Source of the DNA: Variovorax paradoxus_P
GTDB lineage: Bacteria > Pseudomonadota > Gammaproteobacteria > Burkholderiales > Burkholderiaceae_C
Assembly: GCF_050627025.1 (NCBI RefSeq)
Contig: NZ_CP192472.1
Length of the DNA stretch: 64,000 bases
Strand: one strand, 5' to 3'
The notes beneath the pieces were generated by a model, which was not told the origin of the DNA, did not search any database, and saw only the letters and a list, made by a program, of their open reading frames with translations. Within the stretch, counting starts at the first letter, position 1; every line of letters begins with the position of its first letter. Below, one piece after another: positions 25,469 to 33,413 of the stretch. The position numbers were made by a program, and so were the translations under genes.

Positions 25469-27961
25469 TCAGGCGGCCTGCACGGCGCTGTCCACCTGGC
25501 CGTCCACCACCGCCACCGGCGTGAACTGCCGCACATCCACCTGCGCCTGGCTCGACTCGAACCACGGATCGGGCTCCCCGTCCAGCGCAAACTGCAGCCG
25601 CTCCCACAGCGCCTTGCGGCCGGCCTCGTCCTCCAGGACCTTCTTCTTCACATAGTCCAGCCCCACCCGCCCGATGTAGTGCACCGTGCGCTCCAGGTAC
25701 CAGCCTTCCTCGCGGTACAGCTGCAGGAACGCCCCCGAGTACTCCATCACCTCGGCGGCCGTCTTCACCTTCACCAGGAACTGCGCCACCTCCGTCTTGA
25801 TGCCGCCGTTGCCCCCCACGTACAGCTCCCAGCCCGAATCCACCCCGATCACCCCCACGTCCTTGATCCCCGCCTCCGCGCAGTTGCGCGGACACCCCGA
25901 GACCGCCAGCTTCACCTTGTGCGGCGAATACATCGCCCACAGCGCCCGCTCCAGGTCCTTGCCCATCTGCGTGGAATCCTGCGTGCCGAAGCGGCACCAC
26001 TCGCTGCCCACGCAGGTCTTCACCGTGCGCAGGCTCTTGGCATAGGCAAAGCCCGAGGGCATGCCGATGTCCTTCCACACCCCCTCCAGGTCTTCCTTCT
26101 TCACCCCCAGGAGGTCGATGCGCTGGCCGCCCGTGACCTTCACCGTCGGAATCTTGTACTTGTCCGCCGCATCGGCGATGCGCCGCAGCTCGTCCGGCGT
26201 GGTGTGGCCGCCCCACATGCGCGGGATCACCGAGTAGGTGCCGTCCTTCTGGATGTTGGCGTGGCTGCGCTCGTTGATGAAGCGGCTCTGCGGATCGTCC
26301 CGGGCCTCCTTGGGCCAGGTGGAGATCAGGTAGTAGTTGATCGCCGGGCGGCACGTCGCGCAGCCGTTGGGCGTGCGCCAGCCCATGCCGCGGTACACCG
26401 CGTCGTGGCCGAGCCAGTGCTCCTTGCGGATGGCGTCGCGCACATCCTGGTGGCTCGCATCGGTGCAGCCGCACACCGCCTTCTTCTTGGGCGTGGCCGA
26501 ATAGTCGCCCCCGGCGGTGAACATCAGGATCTGCTCCACCAGCCCGGTGCAGGAACCACAGCTGGCACTGGCCTTGGTGTGCTTCTTGACCTCGTCCAGG
26601 GTGAACAGGCCCTTTTCCTTGATCGCCTTGCAGATGGTGCCCTTGCTCACCCCGTTGCAGCCGCACACCTCGGCCTCGTCGGGCATGCTGGCGGCCTTGT
26701 TGTGGCCCTCGTGGCCGGTGTCGCCGATGTTGGATTCGCCGAACATCAGCTTGTCGCGGATGTCGTGCACGCTGCGCCCGTCGCGCAGGAGCTTGAAGTA
26801 CCAGCTGCCGTCCACCGTGTCGCCGTACAGGCAGGCGCCCACCAGCTTGTCGTCCTTGATGACCAGCTTCTTGTAGACCCCGCCGAAGGGGTCGCTCATG
26901 ACGATCTCCTCGGTGCCTTCGCCGCCCATGAACTCGCCGGCCGAGAAGAGGTCGATGCCCGTGACCTTGAGCTTGGTGGAGGTGAGCGAGCCCAGGTAGC
27001 GGCCGATGCCGAACTGCGCCAGGTGGTTGGCCGCGACCTTGGCCTGCTCGAAGAGGGGGGCGACCAGCCCGTAGGCGATGCCGCGGTGGGCGGCGCATTC
27101 GCCCACCGAGTAGATGCGCGCATCGGTCACGGTCTGCATGGTGTCGTTGACCACGATGCCGCGGTTGCAGTGCAGGCGCATCTTCTCGGCCAGCTCGGTG
27201 TTGGGGCGGATGCCGACAGCCATGACGACCAGGTCGGCGGCCACCTCGGTGCCGTCCTTGAAGCGGATGGCGCGGACCCGGCCGCCTTTGCCGTCCTCGG
27301 CGTCGCCCACCAGCTCCTGGGTCTGGGCGCCGATGAGGAATTTCAGGCCCCGGTCTTCCAGGGACTTCTGCAGGAGCTTGCCGGCCACGTCGTCCAGCTG
27401 GCGCTCCATGAGCCAGGGCATGACGTGCACGACGGTGACGTCCATGCCGCGCAGCATGAGGCCGTTGGCCGCCTCCAGCCCCAGCAGGCCCCCGCCGATG
27501 ACGACCGCGTTCTTGTGGGTGCGGGCGGTCTCGATCATGTAGTCGGTGTCGGCGATGTCGCGGTAGGCGATGACGCCTTTCAAGTCCTTGCCGGGCACGG
27601 GGAGCATGAAGGGGTTGGAGCCGGTGCACATCAGCAGGCGGTCGTAGGCGGCCTCGGTGACGGCGCCCTGGGCGTCCACGGCGCGCACGATGCGCTTGAC
27701 GCGGTCGACTTCGACGACTTTCTTGCCGGCGTGCAGGGTGATGTGGTTGTCCGTGTACCACTCCCAGCTGTTGAGCACGATCTCGTCCACGGTCTGCTCG
27801 CCCGCGAGCACGGGCGACAGGAGGATGCGGTTGTAGTTGGGGTGCGGCTCGGCACCGAAGACGGTGATGTCGTACATGTCCGGGGCGAGCTTCAGCAGCT
27901 CCTCCAGCGTGCGCACGCCGGCCATGCCGTTGCCGACCATCACGAGCTTGGGTTTATTCAT
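25469..27961 (-). CDS. nirB: NADH-dependent nitrite reductase large subunit
   Basis: Reduces nitrite to ammonium in the cytoplasm (830 aa). Domain order: FAD/NADH oxidoreductase (1-about 400; VMVGNGMAGVRTLEELL and VVIGGGLLGLEAANGL), a BFD-type [2Fe-2S] domain (VCGCNGVSKGTICKAI with SCGSCTGLVEQIL, about 420-480), a second short Cys-rich segment (VCGCTDASHQD, PNGCATC), then the nitrite/sulfite reductase repeats with siroheme/[4Fe-4S] cysteines in TCVGSEWCRFG and SGCPRNCAEA. Third codon positions look even more G/C-biased than in the neighbours, leaving a long non-coding open frame on the other strand. First gene of the nirBD-nasA-ybiB-cobA unit; divergent from the phosphatase/kinase gene 84 bases away. 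Confidence 0.97.
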   Translation of the reverse strand: MNKPKLVMVGNGMAGVRTLEELLKLAPDMYDITVFGAEPHPNYNRILLSPVLAGEQTVDEIVLNSWEWYTDNHITLHAGKKVVEVDRVKRIVRAVDAQGAVTEAAYDRLLMCTGSNPFMLPVPGKDLKGVIAYRDIADTDYMIETARTHKNAVVIGGGLLGLEAANGLMLRGMDVTVVHVMPWLMERQLDDVAGKLLQKSLEDRGLKFLIGAQTQELVGDAEDGKGGRVRAIRFKDGTEVAADLVVMAVGIRPNTELAEKMRLHCNRGIVVNDTMQTVTDARIYSVGECAAHRGIAYGLVAPLFEQAKVAANHLAQFGIGRYLGSLTSTKLKVTGIDLFSAGEFMGGEGTEEIVMSDPFGGVYKKLVIKDDKLVGACLYGDTVDGSWYFKLLRDGRSVHDIRDKLMFGESNIGDTGHEGHNKAASMPDEAEVCGCNGVSKGTICKAIKEKGLFTLDEVKKHTKASASCGSCTGLVEQILMFTAGGDYSATPKKKAVCGCTDASHQDVRDAIRKEHWLGHDAVYRGMGWRTPNGCATCRPAINYYLISTWPKEARDDPQSRFINERSHANIQKDGTYSVIPRMWGGHTTPDELRRIADAADKYKIPTVKVTGGQRIDLLGVKKEDLEGVWKDIGMPSGFAYAKSLRTVKTCVGSEWCRFGTQDSTQMGKDLERALWAMYSPHKVKLAVSGCPRNCAEAGIKDVGVIGVDSGWELYVGGNGGIKTEVAQFLVKVKTAAEVMEYSGAFLQLYREEGWYLERTVHYIGRVGLDYVKKKVLEDEAGRKALWERLQFALDGEPDPWFESSQAQVDVRQFTPVAVVDGQVDSAVQAA

Positions 27962-27992
27962 GGGGTGGGGCCTTTCAACGTATCAAGCAAAG

Positions 27993-28034
27993 GAAGCACG
28001 CGGCGAGCGTGCAAAGCACGTGGAAAGCACATGG
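27993..28034. repeat. Short GCAC repeats in the nirB/phosphatase-kinase intergenic region
   Basis: Two tandem 11-base repeats, AAAGCACGTGG and AAAGCACATGG (28013-28034), follow a related GAAGCACGCGG (27993-28003). A CGTGC-AAA-GCACG dyad (28008-28020) and a GCACGC-N5-GCGTGC hairpin (27996-28012) overlap them. They lie between the divergent starts at 27961 and 28046 and could be regulator-binding sites. No sigma-54 or classical -35/-10 pair is obvious here. Confidence 0.4.
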
Positions 28035-28045
28035 AGAATGGCGCC

Positions 28046-29746
28046 ATGAGCTTTGAAGTGGACATCGGCTACAGCAGCCAGCGCGGGCCGCGCGAAGTGA
28101 ACGAAGACTTTGCCGGTGCCGTCAACGCACCGCCGGGCGACGAGTCGCGCGGGCTCATTGCCGCCATTGCCGACGGCGTGTCCACCGGCGGACGCGGCCT
28201 GGAAGCGGCGCAGACCACCGTGATGGGACTTCTGGCCGACTACTTCGCCACGCCCGCCACATGGGAGCCGACCGCCGCGCTCGACCGCCTGGTTGCAGCG
28301 CAGAACGCCTGGCTCGCCGATCACAACCGCCGTCGCCAGGGCACCGCTACGGCGCTCACCACGCTCACGGCGCTGGTGCTGCATGGCCAGAGCTATACGC
28401 TGGCGCATGTGGGCGACACCCGCGCATGGCGCGTGCGCGCCGGCGGCGAGCCGGCCATGCCGCTCACGCAGGACCATGCCTTCGAGCATCCCGACATGCG
28501 CAGCCGGTTGACGCGCGCCATTGGCCTGGACGACCAGGTGCGTGTCGACTATGCGCAGGGCGACGTGCGGGTAGGCGATTGCTTCGTGCTCACGTCCGAC
28601 GGTGTGCACGGCGTGCTCAGGCCGCAGCGCCTGGCCGCGCTCGCCTTGCAGGGCAGCGCCGAGCAGGCGAGCGAGGCGCTGGTGAATGCGGCGCTCGATG
28701 CCGCAACGCGCGACAACGCGACCGCTCTGGTCATTCGCGTGGTCGGCCTCGATCCGCGGCAGCTGGACGACGAGCTTGGCGACGGACGCCGCCTGGCGCC
28801 GCCGCCCTTGCTGAAGGTGGGCGACGTGCTCGACGGCTACGTGGTCACCGCCCTGGTGGCCGACACCGGCGTGCACCTGCTCTACCAGGCGCGCAATGCC
28901 GCCACGCGTGAGCTGGTGGCGCTCAAGACGCTGCACCCCTCGCGCGCCAGCGATCCGCAGGAGCGCGCGATGCTCGCGCACGAGGCCTGGCTGGGCCAGC
29001 GCGTAGGAAGCGGCGGTTTCGTGCGTGTGCACGAGCGTGCCGAGAACGCCAGCGCGCTCTACATCGTGTTCGACTGGCATGGCGGCCGCACGCTGGAGCA
29101 GATGCGCAAGTCCGGCAGCCGCGGTGCCGTCGCCGAAGTGGTTGCTGCTGCCATTCAGGTGACCAAGGCCCTGGGCCGGCTGCACCGCCACGGCGTGGTG
29201 CACCGAGACATCAAGCCGGGCAACCTGCACCTGGGCGACGATGGCCGGTGGCGCATTCTCGACCTGGGCGTGGCGTTGTCGGGCCGCGAAGGCGCGGCCC
29301 AGCGCGAGCTGCATGCGGGCACGCCCAGCTACATCAACCCCGAGCAATGGGAGGGCGCGCATGCCGACACCGGCAGCGACCTGTTCGCGCTCGGCGTTAC
29401 GCTCTATCAGTGGCTCGGCGGGCACTTGCCTTATGGCGAGATCGAGCCCTACCAGGTGGCGCGCTACCGGCGCGACCCGGTCGCACTCTCGCGCCTGCGG
29501 CCCGATGTGCCCGTGTGGCTCGACCACCTGGTGCGCAAGGCCGTTGCGCGCGATCCGAGGGAGCGCTTCGAAACCGCCGAGGAAATGCTGCTTGCGCTGG
29601 AGCGCGGTGCTTCCCGCCCGGTCGGTGCGCCGCCCGCCACGCCGCTGATTCGCCGCGACCCGGCCGCGCTGTACAAGATCGCGCTCGCCGTGTCGTTGCT
29701 GTTCAACGCACTGCTCGTGGTGTGGCTGCTGTTTTTGCCACGCTGA
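28046..29746 (+). CDS. Bifunctional PP2C-type phosphatase / Ser-Thr protein kinase, membrane-anchored
   Basis: A 566 aa fusion. Residues about 1-235 form a PP2C phosphatase with acidic metal-binding motifs GPREVNEDFAG, IAAIADGVSTGG, VGDTRAWR, LTSDGVHG and RDNATALVIR. Residues about 260-525 form a Hanks-type kinase with the VALKTL lysine, the catalytic loop HRDIKPGNLHL and DLG in place of DFG. One C-terminal transmembrane helix (about 542-562) would hold both domains on the cytoplasmic face. The start at 28046 has GGAG nine bases upstream. Similar fusions are found beside assimilatory nitrate genes in other proteobacteria, but the phosphorylation target is unknown. Confidence 0.93.
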   Translation: MSFEVDIGYSSQRGPREVNEDFAGAVNAPPGDESRGLIAAIADGVSTGGRGLEAAQTTVMGLLADYFATPATWEPTAALDRLVAAQNAWLADHNRRRQGTATALTTLTALVLHGQSYTLAHVGDTRAWRVRAGGEPAMPLTQDHAFEHPDMRSRLTRAIGLDDQVRVDYAQGDVRVGDCFVLTSDGVHGVLRPQRLAALALQGSAEQASEALVNAALDAATRDNATALVIRVVGLDPRQLDDELGDGRRLAPPPLLKVGDVLDGYVVTALVADTGVHLLYQARNAATRELVALKTLHPSRASDPQERAMLAHEAWLGQRVGSGGFVRVHERAENASALYIVFDWHGGRTLEQMRKSGSRGAVAEVVAAAIQVTKALGRLHRHGVVHRDIKPGNLHLGDDGRWRILDLGVALSGREGAAQRELHAGTPSYINPEQWEGAHADTGSDLFALGVTLYQWLGGHLPYGEIEPYQVARYRRDPVALSRLRPDVPVWLDHLVRKAVARDPRERFETAEEMLLALERGASRPVGAPPATPLIRRDPAALYKIALAVSLLFNALLVVWLLFLPR

Positions 29747-29763
29747 CGGCGAACGGGAAAGGG

Positions 29764-31029
29764 TCATGGCCGCGTCGCTTTCGGTGGAGCGGTGTACTTG
29801 GCCGGAGCAGGTGAGGGCGAGGTGCGTGCGCGACCACCTTTTTCGGCCCAGGTGCGGGTCCAGCGGATCTGCATCACGCGCATCACGCCCAGCATGACGA
29901 GCGACAGCACGCCGAAGAACACGAAGCCCCACACGTAGCTGCCCAGGTATTGCTTCGACAGGCCCATGGCGTTGGGCACCAGGCCGCCGCCCAGCGCACC
30001 GATCTCGCCGATCATCGAACCGGCCACCGCGGTGCTGGTAGGCCAGCGCAGCGGCACCAGTTGAAACAGCGCGCCGTTGCCTGCGCCCAGCGCGGCAAAG
30101 CACAAGATCAGAAGCAGCGTGGTGAGTGCAAGAGAGGAAGACGAAATGCCCACCAGCACCAGCCCGGCGGCCACCACGAGCAGCACCACCGTGAGCGTGT
30201 TCACGCCACCCCAGCGGTCGGAGATCCAGCCGCCCACGATGCGTACCGCAGCGCCCATGAAGGCCGCCAGCATGGTGAGCTGCCCGGCCTGGACCTTGCT
30301 CACGCCGAACTGGTCGTAGTAGTAAGAGGGCAAAAAGGTCGTAAGGCCGATGAAGCCGCCGAAGGTCACGCCGTAGATCAGGCTGAACACCCAGCCGTCT
30401 TTCTCGAACAGGCAGGCGATGTGCTCGCGGAAGCTCGCATGGCTGTCGACGTCTGGCGGCTCCTTGGCGAACACCACCATCACCACCATCGGCACCAGAA
30501 TGGCCGCGGCCGCCACGGCATACACCGCCTGCCAGCCGAGCCATTGCGCGAGCGGCGGTGCCACCAGCACCGACACCGCGGTGCCCACGTTGCCCGCACC
30601 CACCAGGCCCATGGCCAGGCCCTTGTGCTGCGGCGGAAACCAGCCCGAGCCCAGCGAAAGCGCCACGCCGAAGCTGGCGCCCGCAATGCCCAGCAGCACG
30701 CCCATGGCCAGCAGGTCGTTGAAGCTCTTCACGAAGAAGAAGCCGAACAGCATGGCCACGGCGATCATGCCCATCTCGACCATGGTGGCGTTCTTGCGGC
30801 CGATGTATTGCGAGAGGATGCCCAGTGGAAAGCGCATGAGCGCGCCCGCAATGATGGGCACCGACAGCATCAGGCCCTTTTGCGCGGGCGAGAGATCGAA
30901 GGTTTCGCCGATGAACGGCGCCATGGCGCCGTTGAGCACCCAGATGCAGCAGGAGAACGAGAAGTACAGAAAGGCCGCGAACAACGTCGGGCCGTGGCCT
31001 GAGCGCAAGAAGGTCCTGAAACTGGACAT
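29764..31029 (-). CDS. narK: MFS nitrate/nitrite transporter, NNP (NarK/NasA-type) family
   Basis: A 421 aa, 12-helix major facilitator transporter. Both NNP nitrate signatures are present: SGWFPPQHKGLAMGLVGAGN near residue 131-150 and AALGAGNGALFQLVPLRWP near 310-328. Start ATG 31029 (MSSFRTFLRSGHGPTLFAAF); a TTG further upstream is less likely. It would import nitrate (or exchange nitrite) for NasA. It lies between the phosphatase/kinase and the ANTAR/P-box regulator, each on the opposite strand. The upstream region contains a hairpin with an ANTAR-type loop on the same strand. Confidence 0.93.
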   Translation of the reverse strand: MSSFRTFLRSGHGPTLFAAFLYFSFSCCIWVLNGAMAPFIGETFDLSPAQKGLMLSVPIIAGALMRFPLGILSQYIGRKNATMVEMGMIAVAMLFGFFFVKSFNDLLAMGVLLGIAGASFGVALSLGSGWFPPQHKGLAMGLVGAGNVGTAVSVLVAPPLAQWLGWQAVYAVAAAAILVPMVVMVVFAKEPPDVDSHASFREHIACLFEKDGWVFSLIYGVTFGGFIGLTTFLPSYYYDQFGVSKVQAGQLTMLAAFMGAAVRIVGGWISDRWGGVNTLTVVLLVVAAGLVLVGISSSSLALTTLLLILCFAALGAGNGALFQLVPLRWPTSTAVAGSMIGEIGALGGGLVPNAMGLSKQYLGSYVWGFVFFGVLSLVMLGVMRVMQIRWTRTWAEKGGRARTSPSPAPAKYTAPPKATRP

Positions 31030-31102
31030 GGTGTTCAATCGTGCGAAATGCCGCGGCGCAGCCTGTGGAGGGCCGAGTCGACGGACGGGGTTGGGGCGGG
31101 GT

Positions 31103-31124
31103 GCCGGCAGCGGACGCTGTCGGC
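31103..31124 (-). other. Strong GC hairpin in the narK leader
   Basis: Near-perfect stem: GCCGACAGCG on the minus strand pairs with CGCTGCCGGC with one internal mismatch. It lies between the narK start (31029) and the hexaloop hairpin at 31188. No U-tract follows, so it is not a clear intrinsic terminator; it could pause polymerase or be structural. Confidence 0.4.
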
Positions 31125-31187
31125 GTGGGGGTGCTTCCCGGCCATTGCGCAGCCAGGACGGATGCAGGAGCCTGCAGCCTCACCAAA

Positions 31188-31207
31188 GCGGTGCTTCGTT
31201 ACACCGC
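31188..31207 (-). promoter_or_regulatory. Candidate ANTAR-target hairpin upstream of narK
   Basis: On the minus strand GCGGTGT-AACGAA-GCACCGC forms a 7-bp stem (last pair U-G) with a hexanucleotide loop carrying A at position 1 and G at position 4, the loop rule described for ANTAR-protein RNA targets. Its loop shares AACG with the hairpin in the nrtA leader. It lies about 160 bases upstream of narK. No second matching hairpin and no U-tract terminator were found nearby, so function is uncertain. Confidence 0.5.
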
Positions 31208-31230
31208 AGCCCGATCGATGCAAGAGACGT

Positions 31231-31250
31231 GCCCGCGAAAACGCGCGGGC
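31231..31250 (+). other. GC hairpin with AAAACG loop ahead of the ANTAR/P-box regulator
   Basis: GCCCGCG-AAAACG-CGCGGGC, a perfect 7-bp stem with a six-base loop, 36 bases upstream of the regulator's ATG at 31287. The loop has A1 but not G4, so it does not meet the ANTAR loop rule. No poly-U follows. It could affect translation or be part of either divergent leader. Confidence 0.4.
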
Positions 31251-31286
31251 CTGGCCTATGCTTGTCGTGCCTTCAACCGCTTTTCC

Positions 31287-32579
31287 ATGATGTCCCTTCT
31301 TGTCGTTCTGCCCAATGAATTCGCCGAGTCCGCGCCGCTGCCGGAGGCGCTCCAGCAGGCGCTGGCGAGCGCCGGCGTGGCCGCGGTCGAGCGAGCCACC
31401 TGCCACACGCTGGTGCAGAAGGTGAGCGCGCTTGCACCGCAACAGGTGATTGCCTGGCTGCCCGCGCCGGCGCAACAGTTGCAGGCATTGCTCGGTGCTC
31501 TTGGCGAATGGAAGGGCGTGCCCCCTTGTGCGCTGAGCCTTGTCAGCGAGCCGCTGGAAAGCGCGCAGCACGAGGCGTTGGTCGCGCTCGGTGTGCATGC
31601 TTGGCTGCCGGTTGAAACTTTCAACGGCGCCTCGCTTCGCGCGCTGATGGTTCTGGCGTCTGTGCGCCGGGAGCGCGAGGCCGCGCTCCGCACCGAGCTG
31701 GACGGCCTTCGCACGCGCATGGACGAACGCAAATGGGTCGACCGCGCCAAGGGCTTGCTGATGTCGTCCCGCGGCATCGGCGAGGACGAGGCCTTCGGCT
31801 TGCTGCGTGGGGCAGCCATGCACGCCAACCTGCGGCTCGGCGAGGTGTCTCGCTCGGTGATCGAGGCGGCGCAATGGGCCGACGCGATCAACCGCGCCGG
31901 GCAGTTGCGGATGCTGTCGCAACGGCTGGTGCGAATCGCGGCGCAGATGCTGGCCGGCATCGACGTGCAGCGCGCGCGCGTCTTGCGCACGCAATCGGTC
32001 GAGCGGGTGCAGCAGAACCTGGATCATCTGGCCGCCCTCGAGCTTGGCGCGCCGGGTGCGGGTGCGCTTGGCGACGTGCAGGCGGCCTGGAGCGGGCTTT
32101 CCGCCGCGCTGGCCGGGCGTGCGGTGCCGCAGGCGCTGGCCGATATCGACAGGCGTGGCGACGAGTTGCTGGCCGCAGCCGAGGCGCTGACCGACGCTCT
32201 CGAAGCCTCCGGCGCGCGGCGTGCGCTGCGCATCGTCAACATCTGCGGGAGGCAGCGCATGCGTGCACAGCGCCTGGCCAAGGATGCATTGCTTGCCTCG
32301 GCGCTTGCCGCAGGCACCTCGCGCGAGCGCCTGCTTCCGACGATGAACGAATTCGAGGCGGCGCTGCTCGAACTGGAGCGCGCGCCGCTCAGTTCACCCG
32401 AGATCCGGGCGGCACTGGCGGCTGCGCGGGACGAGTGGCTGCGCCTTGTCGGAGGGGTGCAGGCACTCGAGAGCCCCGAAGGCCGGGCCACGCTGGTGCG
32501 GTCGAGCGAAGTGCTGGTCGACACTTTCGAGCGACTTACCGCCTGGTACGAACACAGCCTGCAAGTCATCATGTCCTGA
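31287..32579 (+). CDS. ANTAR-domain antiterminator with receiver-like N-terminus and two P-box (NarX/PilJ-like) sensor segments
   Basis: A 430 aa soluble protein. Residues 1-about 125 look like a degenerate receiver (LLVVLPNEFAES, ending in a helix) lacking a clear phospho-Asp. Residues about 138-197 are an ANTAR RNA-binding domain (WVDRAKGLLMSSRGIGEDEA). After that come two copies of a motif close to the nitrate-sensing P-box of NarX/NarQ and PilJ_N domains: INRAGQLRMLSQRL (201-214) and IVNICGRQRMRAQRL (316-330), each within a helical bundle. No transmembrane segment is seen, so sensing would be cytoplasmic. The neighbourhood (narK, nrt, nasR) makes nitrate or nitrite the likely ligand and leader RNAs of this locus the likely targets. 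Start ATG 31287 or 31290; ribosome site weak. Confidence 0.85.
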   Translation: MMSLLVVLPNEFAESAPLPEALQQALASAGVAAVERATCHTLVQKVSALAPQQVIAWLPAPAQQLQALLGALGEWKGVPPCALSLVSEPLESAQHEALVALGVHAWLPVETFNGASLRALMVLASVRREREAALRTELDGLRTRMDERKWVDRAKGLLMSSRGIGEDEAFGLLRGAAMHANLRLGEVSRSVIEAAQWADAINRAGQLRMLSQRLVRIAAQMLAGIDVQRARVLRTQSVERVQQNLDHLAALELGAPGAGALGDVQAAWSGLSAALAGRAVPQALADIDRRGDELLAAAEALTDALEASGARRALRIVNICGRQRMRAQRLAKDALLASALAAGTSRERLLPTMNEFEAALLELERAPLSSPEIRAALAAARDEWLRLVGGVQALESPEGRATLVRSSEVLVDTFERLTAWYEHSLQVIMS

Positions 32580-32603
32580 CTCCGGTTGCGCCCCGCTGTG
32601 GTG

Positions 32604-33413
32604 TCAGGCGGCAACCTTCTCCACGTGCGCCTGGCGGGTGTAGAGAAAATCGATCACGGCCTTGCGGGCGTGCACGTAGACCGGGTCTTCGGCCAGTTCG
32701 ACGCGGTTGCGCGGACGTGCAATATCGACCTTCAGCACCTCGCCGATGGTGGCGGCCGGTCCGTTGGTGAGCATCACGATGCGGTCGCTCAGCAGCACCG
32801 CTTCATCGACGTCGTGCGTGACCATGACGACAGTGCTCTGGGTCTTTTGCACGATGCCGAGCAGTTCGTCCTGCAGCTTGGCGCGCGTGAGTGCATCGAG
32901 GGCGCCGAAGGGCTCGTCCATCAGCAGCACCTTTGGCTCCATTGAAAGCGCGCGTGCAATGCCCACGCGCTGTTTCATGCCGCCCGAGATTTCGCCGGGG
33001 CGCTTTTGCGCGGCCGGTGCAAGGCCGACCATCGCGAGCGCCGCATCGGTGCGTGCGCGCAACTGAGCCTTGTTCTCGGTGGCCGCAAAGACGCGCTCGA
33101 CTGCGAGGTACACGTTTTCGAAGCAGGTGAGCCAGGGCAGCAGCGAGTGGTTCTGGAAGACCACCGCGCGCTCGGGGCCGGGGCCCTTGATTTCGCGGTT
33201 GGCGCACAAAAGCACGCCTTGCGTGGGCGCCGTCAGCCCGGCAATCAGGTTCAGCAGCGTCGATTTGCCGCAGCCCGAGTGGCCGATGAGCGTGACGAAC
33301 TCGCCCTTGGCAACATTCAGGCTGACGCCCTGCAACGCAAGGAAGCTGCCCTTGGCGGTCTTGAAGCGCTGCTCGACGTCGTGGATCTCGATGTACTTCG
33401 AATCATCATTCAT
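32604..33413 (-). CDS. nrtD: Nitrate ABC transporter ATP-binding protein
   Basis: ATPase (269 aa) of the NrtABD-type nitrate importer. Walker A GHSGCGKST, signature ISGGMKQRVGIARAL and Walker B VLLMDEPFGALD are intact; the VVFQNHSLLPWLTCFENVYL Q-loop region is typical of nitrate/taurine-class ATPases. The start overlaps the nrtB stop by 4 bases (ATGA). It is convergent with the ANTAR/P-box regulator gene. Unlike cyanobacterial NrtC there is no fused binding domain. Confidence 0.93.
   Translation of the reverse strand: MNDDSKYIEIHDVEQRFKTAKGSFLALQGVSLNVAKGEFVTLIGHSGCGKSTLLNLIAGLTAPTQGVLLCANREIKGPGPERAVVFQNHSLLPWLTCFENVYLAVERVFAATENKAQLRARTDAALAMVGLAPAAQKRPGEISGGMKQRVGIARALSMEPKVLLMDEPFGALDALTRAKLQDELLGIVQKTQSTVVMVTHDVDEAVLLSDRIVMLTNGPAATIGEVLKVDIARPRNRVELAEDPVYVHARKAVIDFLYTRQAHVEKVAA

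Noticed and set aside
25679..28045. A 2.4-kb open frame on the plus strand running antisense to all of nirB and in phase with the phosphatase/kinase gene
   Set aside because: It is the shadow of the strongly GC3-biased nirB codons; the translation is a low-complexity His/Val/Leu/Arg-rich product with no domain, and the true kinase start at 28046 has a ribosome site and a family N-terminus.
31231..31250. AAAACG-loop hairpin considered as an ANTAR target of the P-box regulator gene
   Set aside because: Position 4 of the loop is A, not G, and no terminator follows; kept only as an unexplained hairpin.
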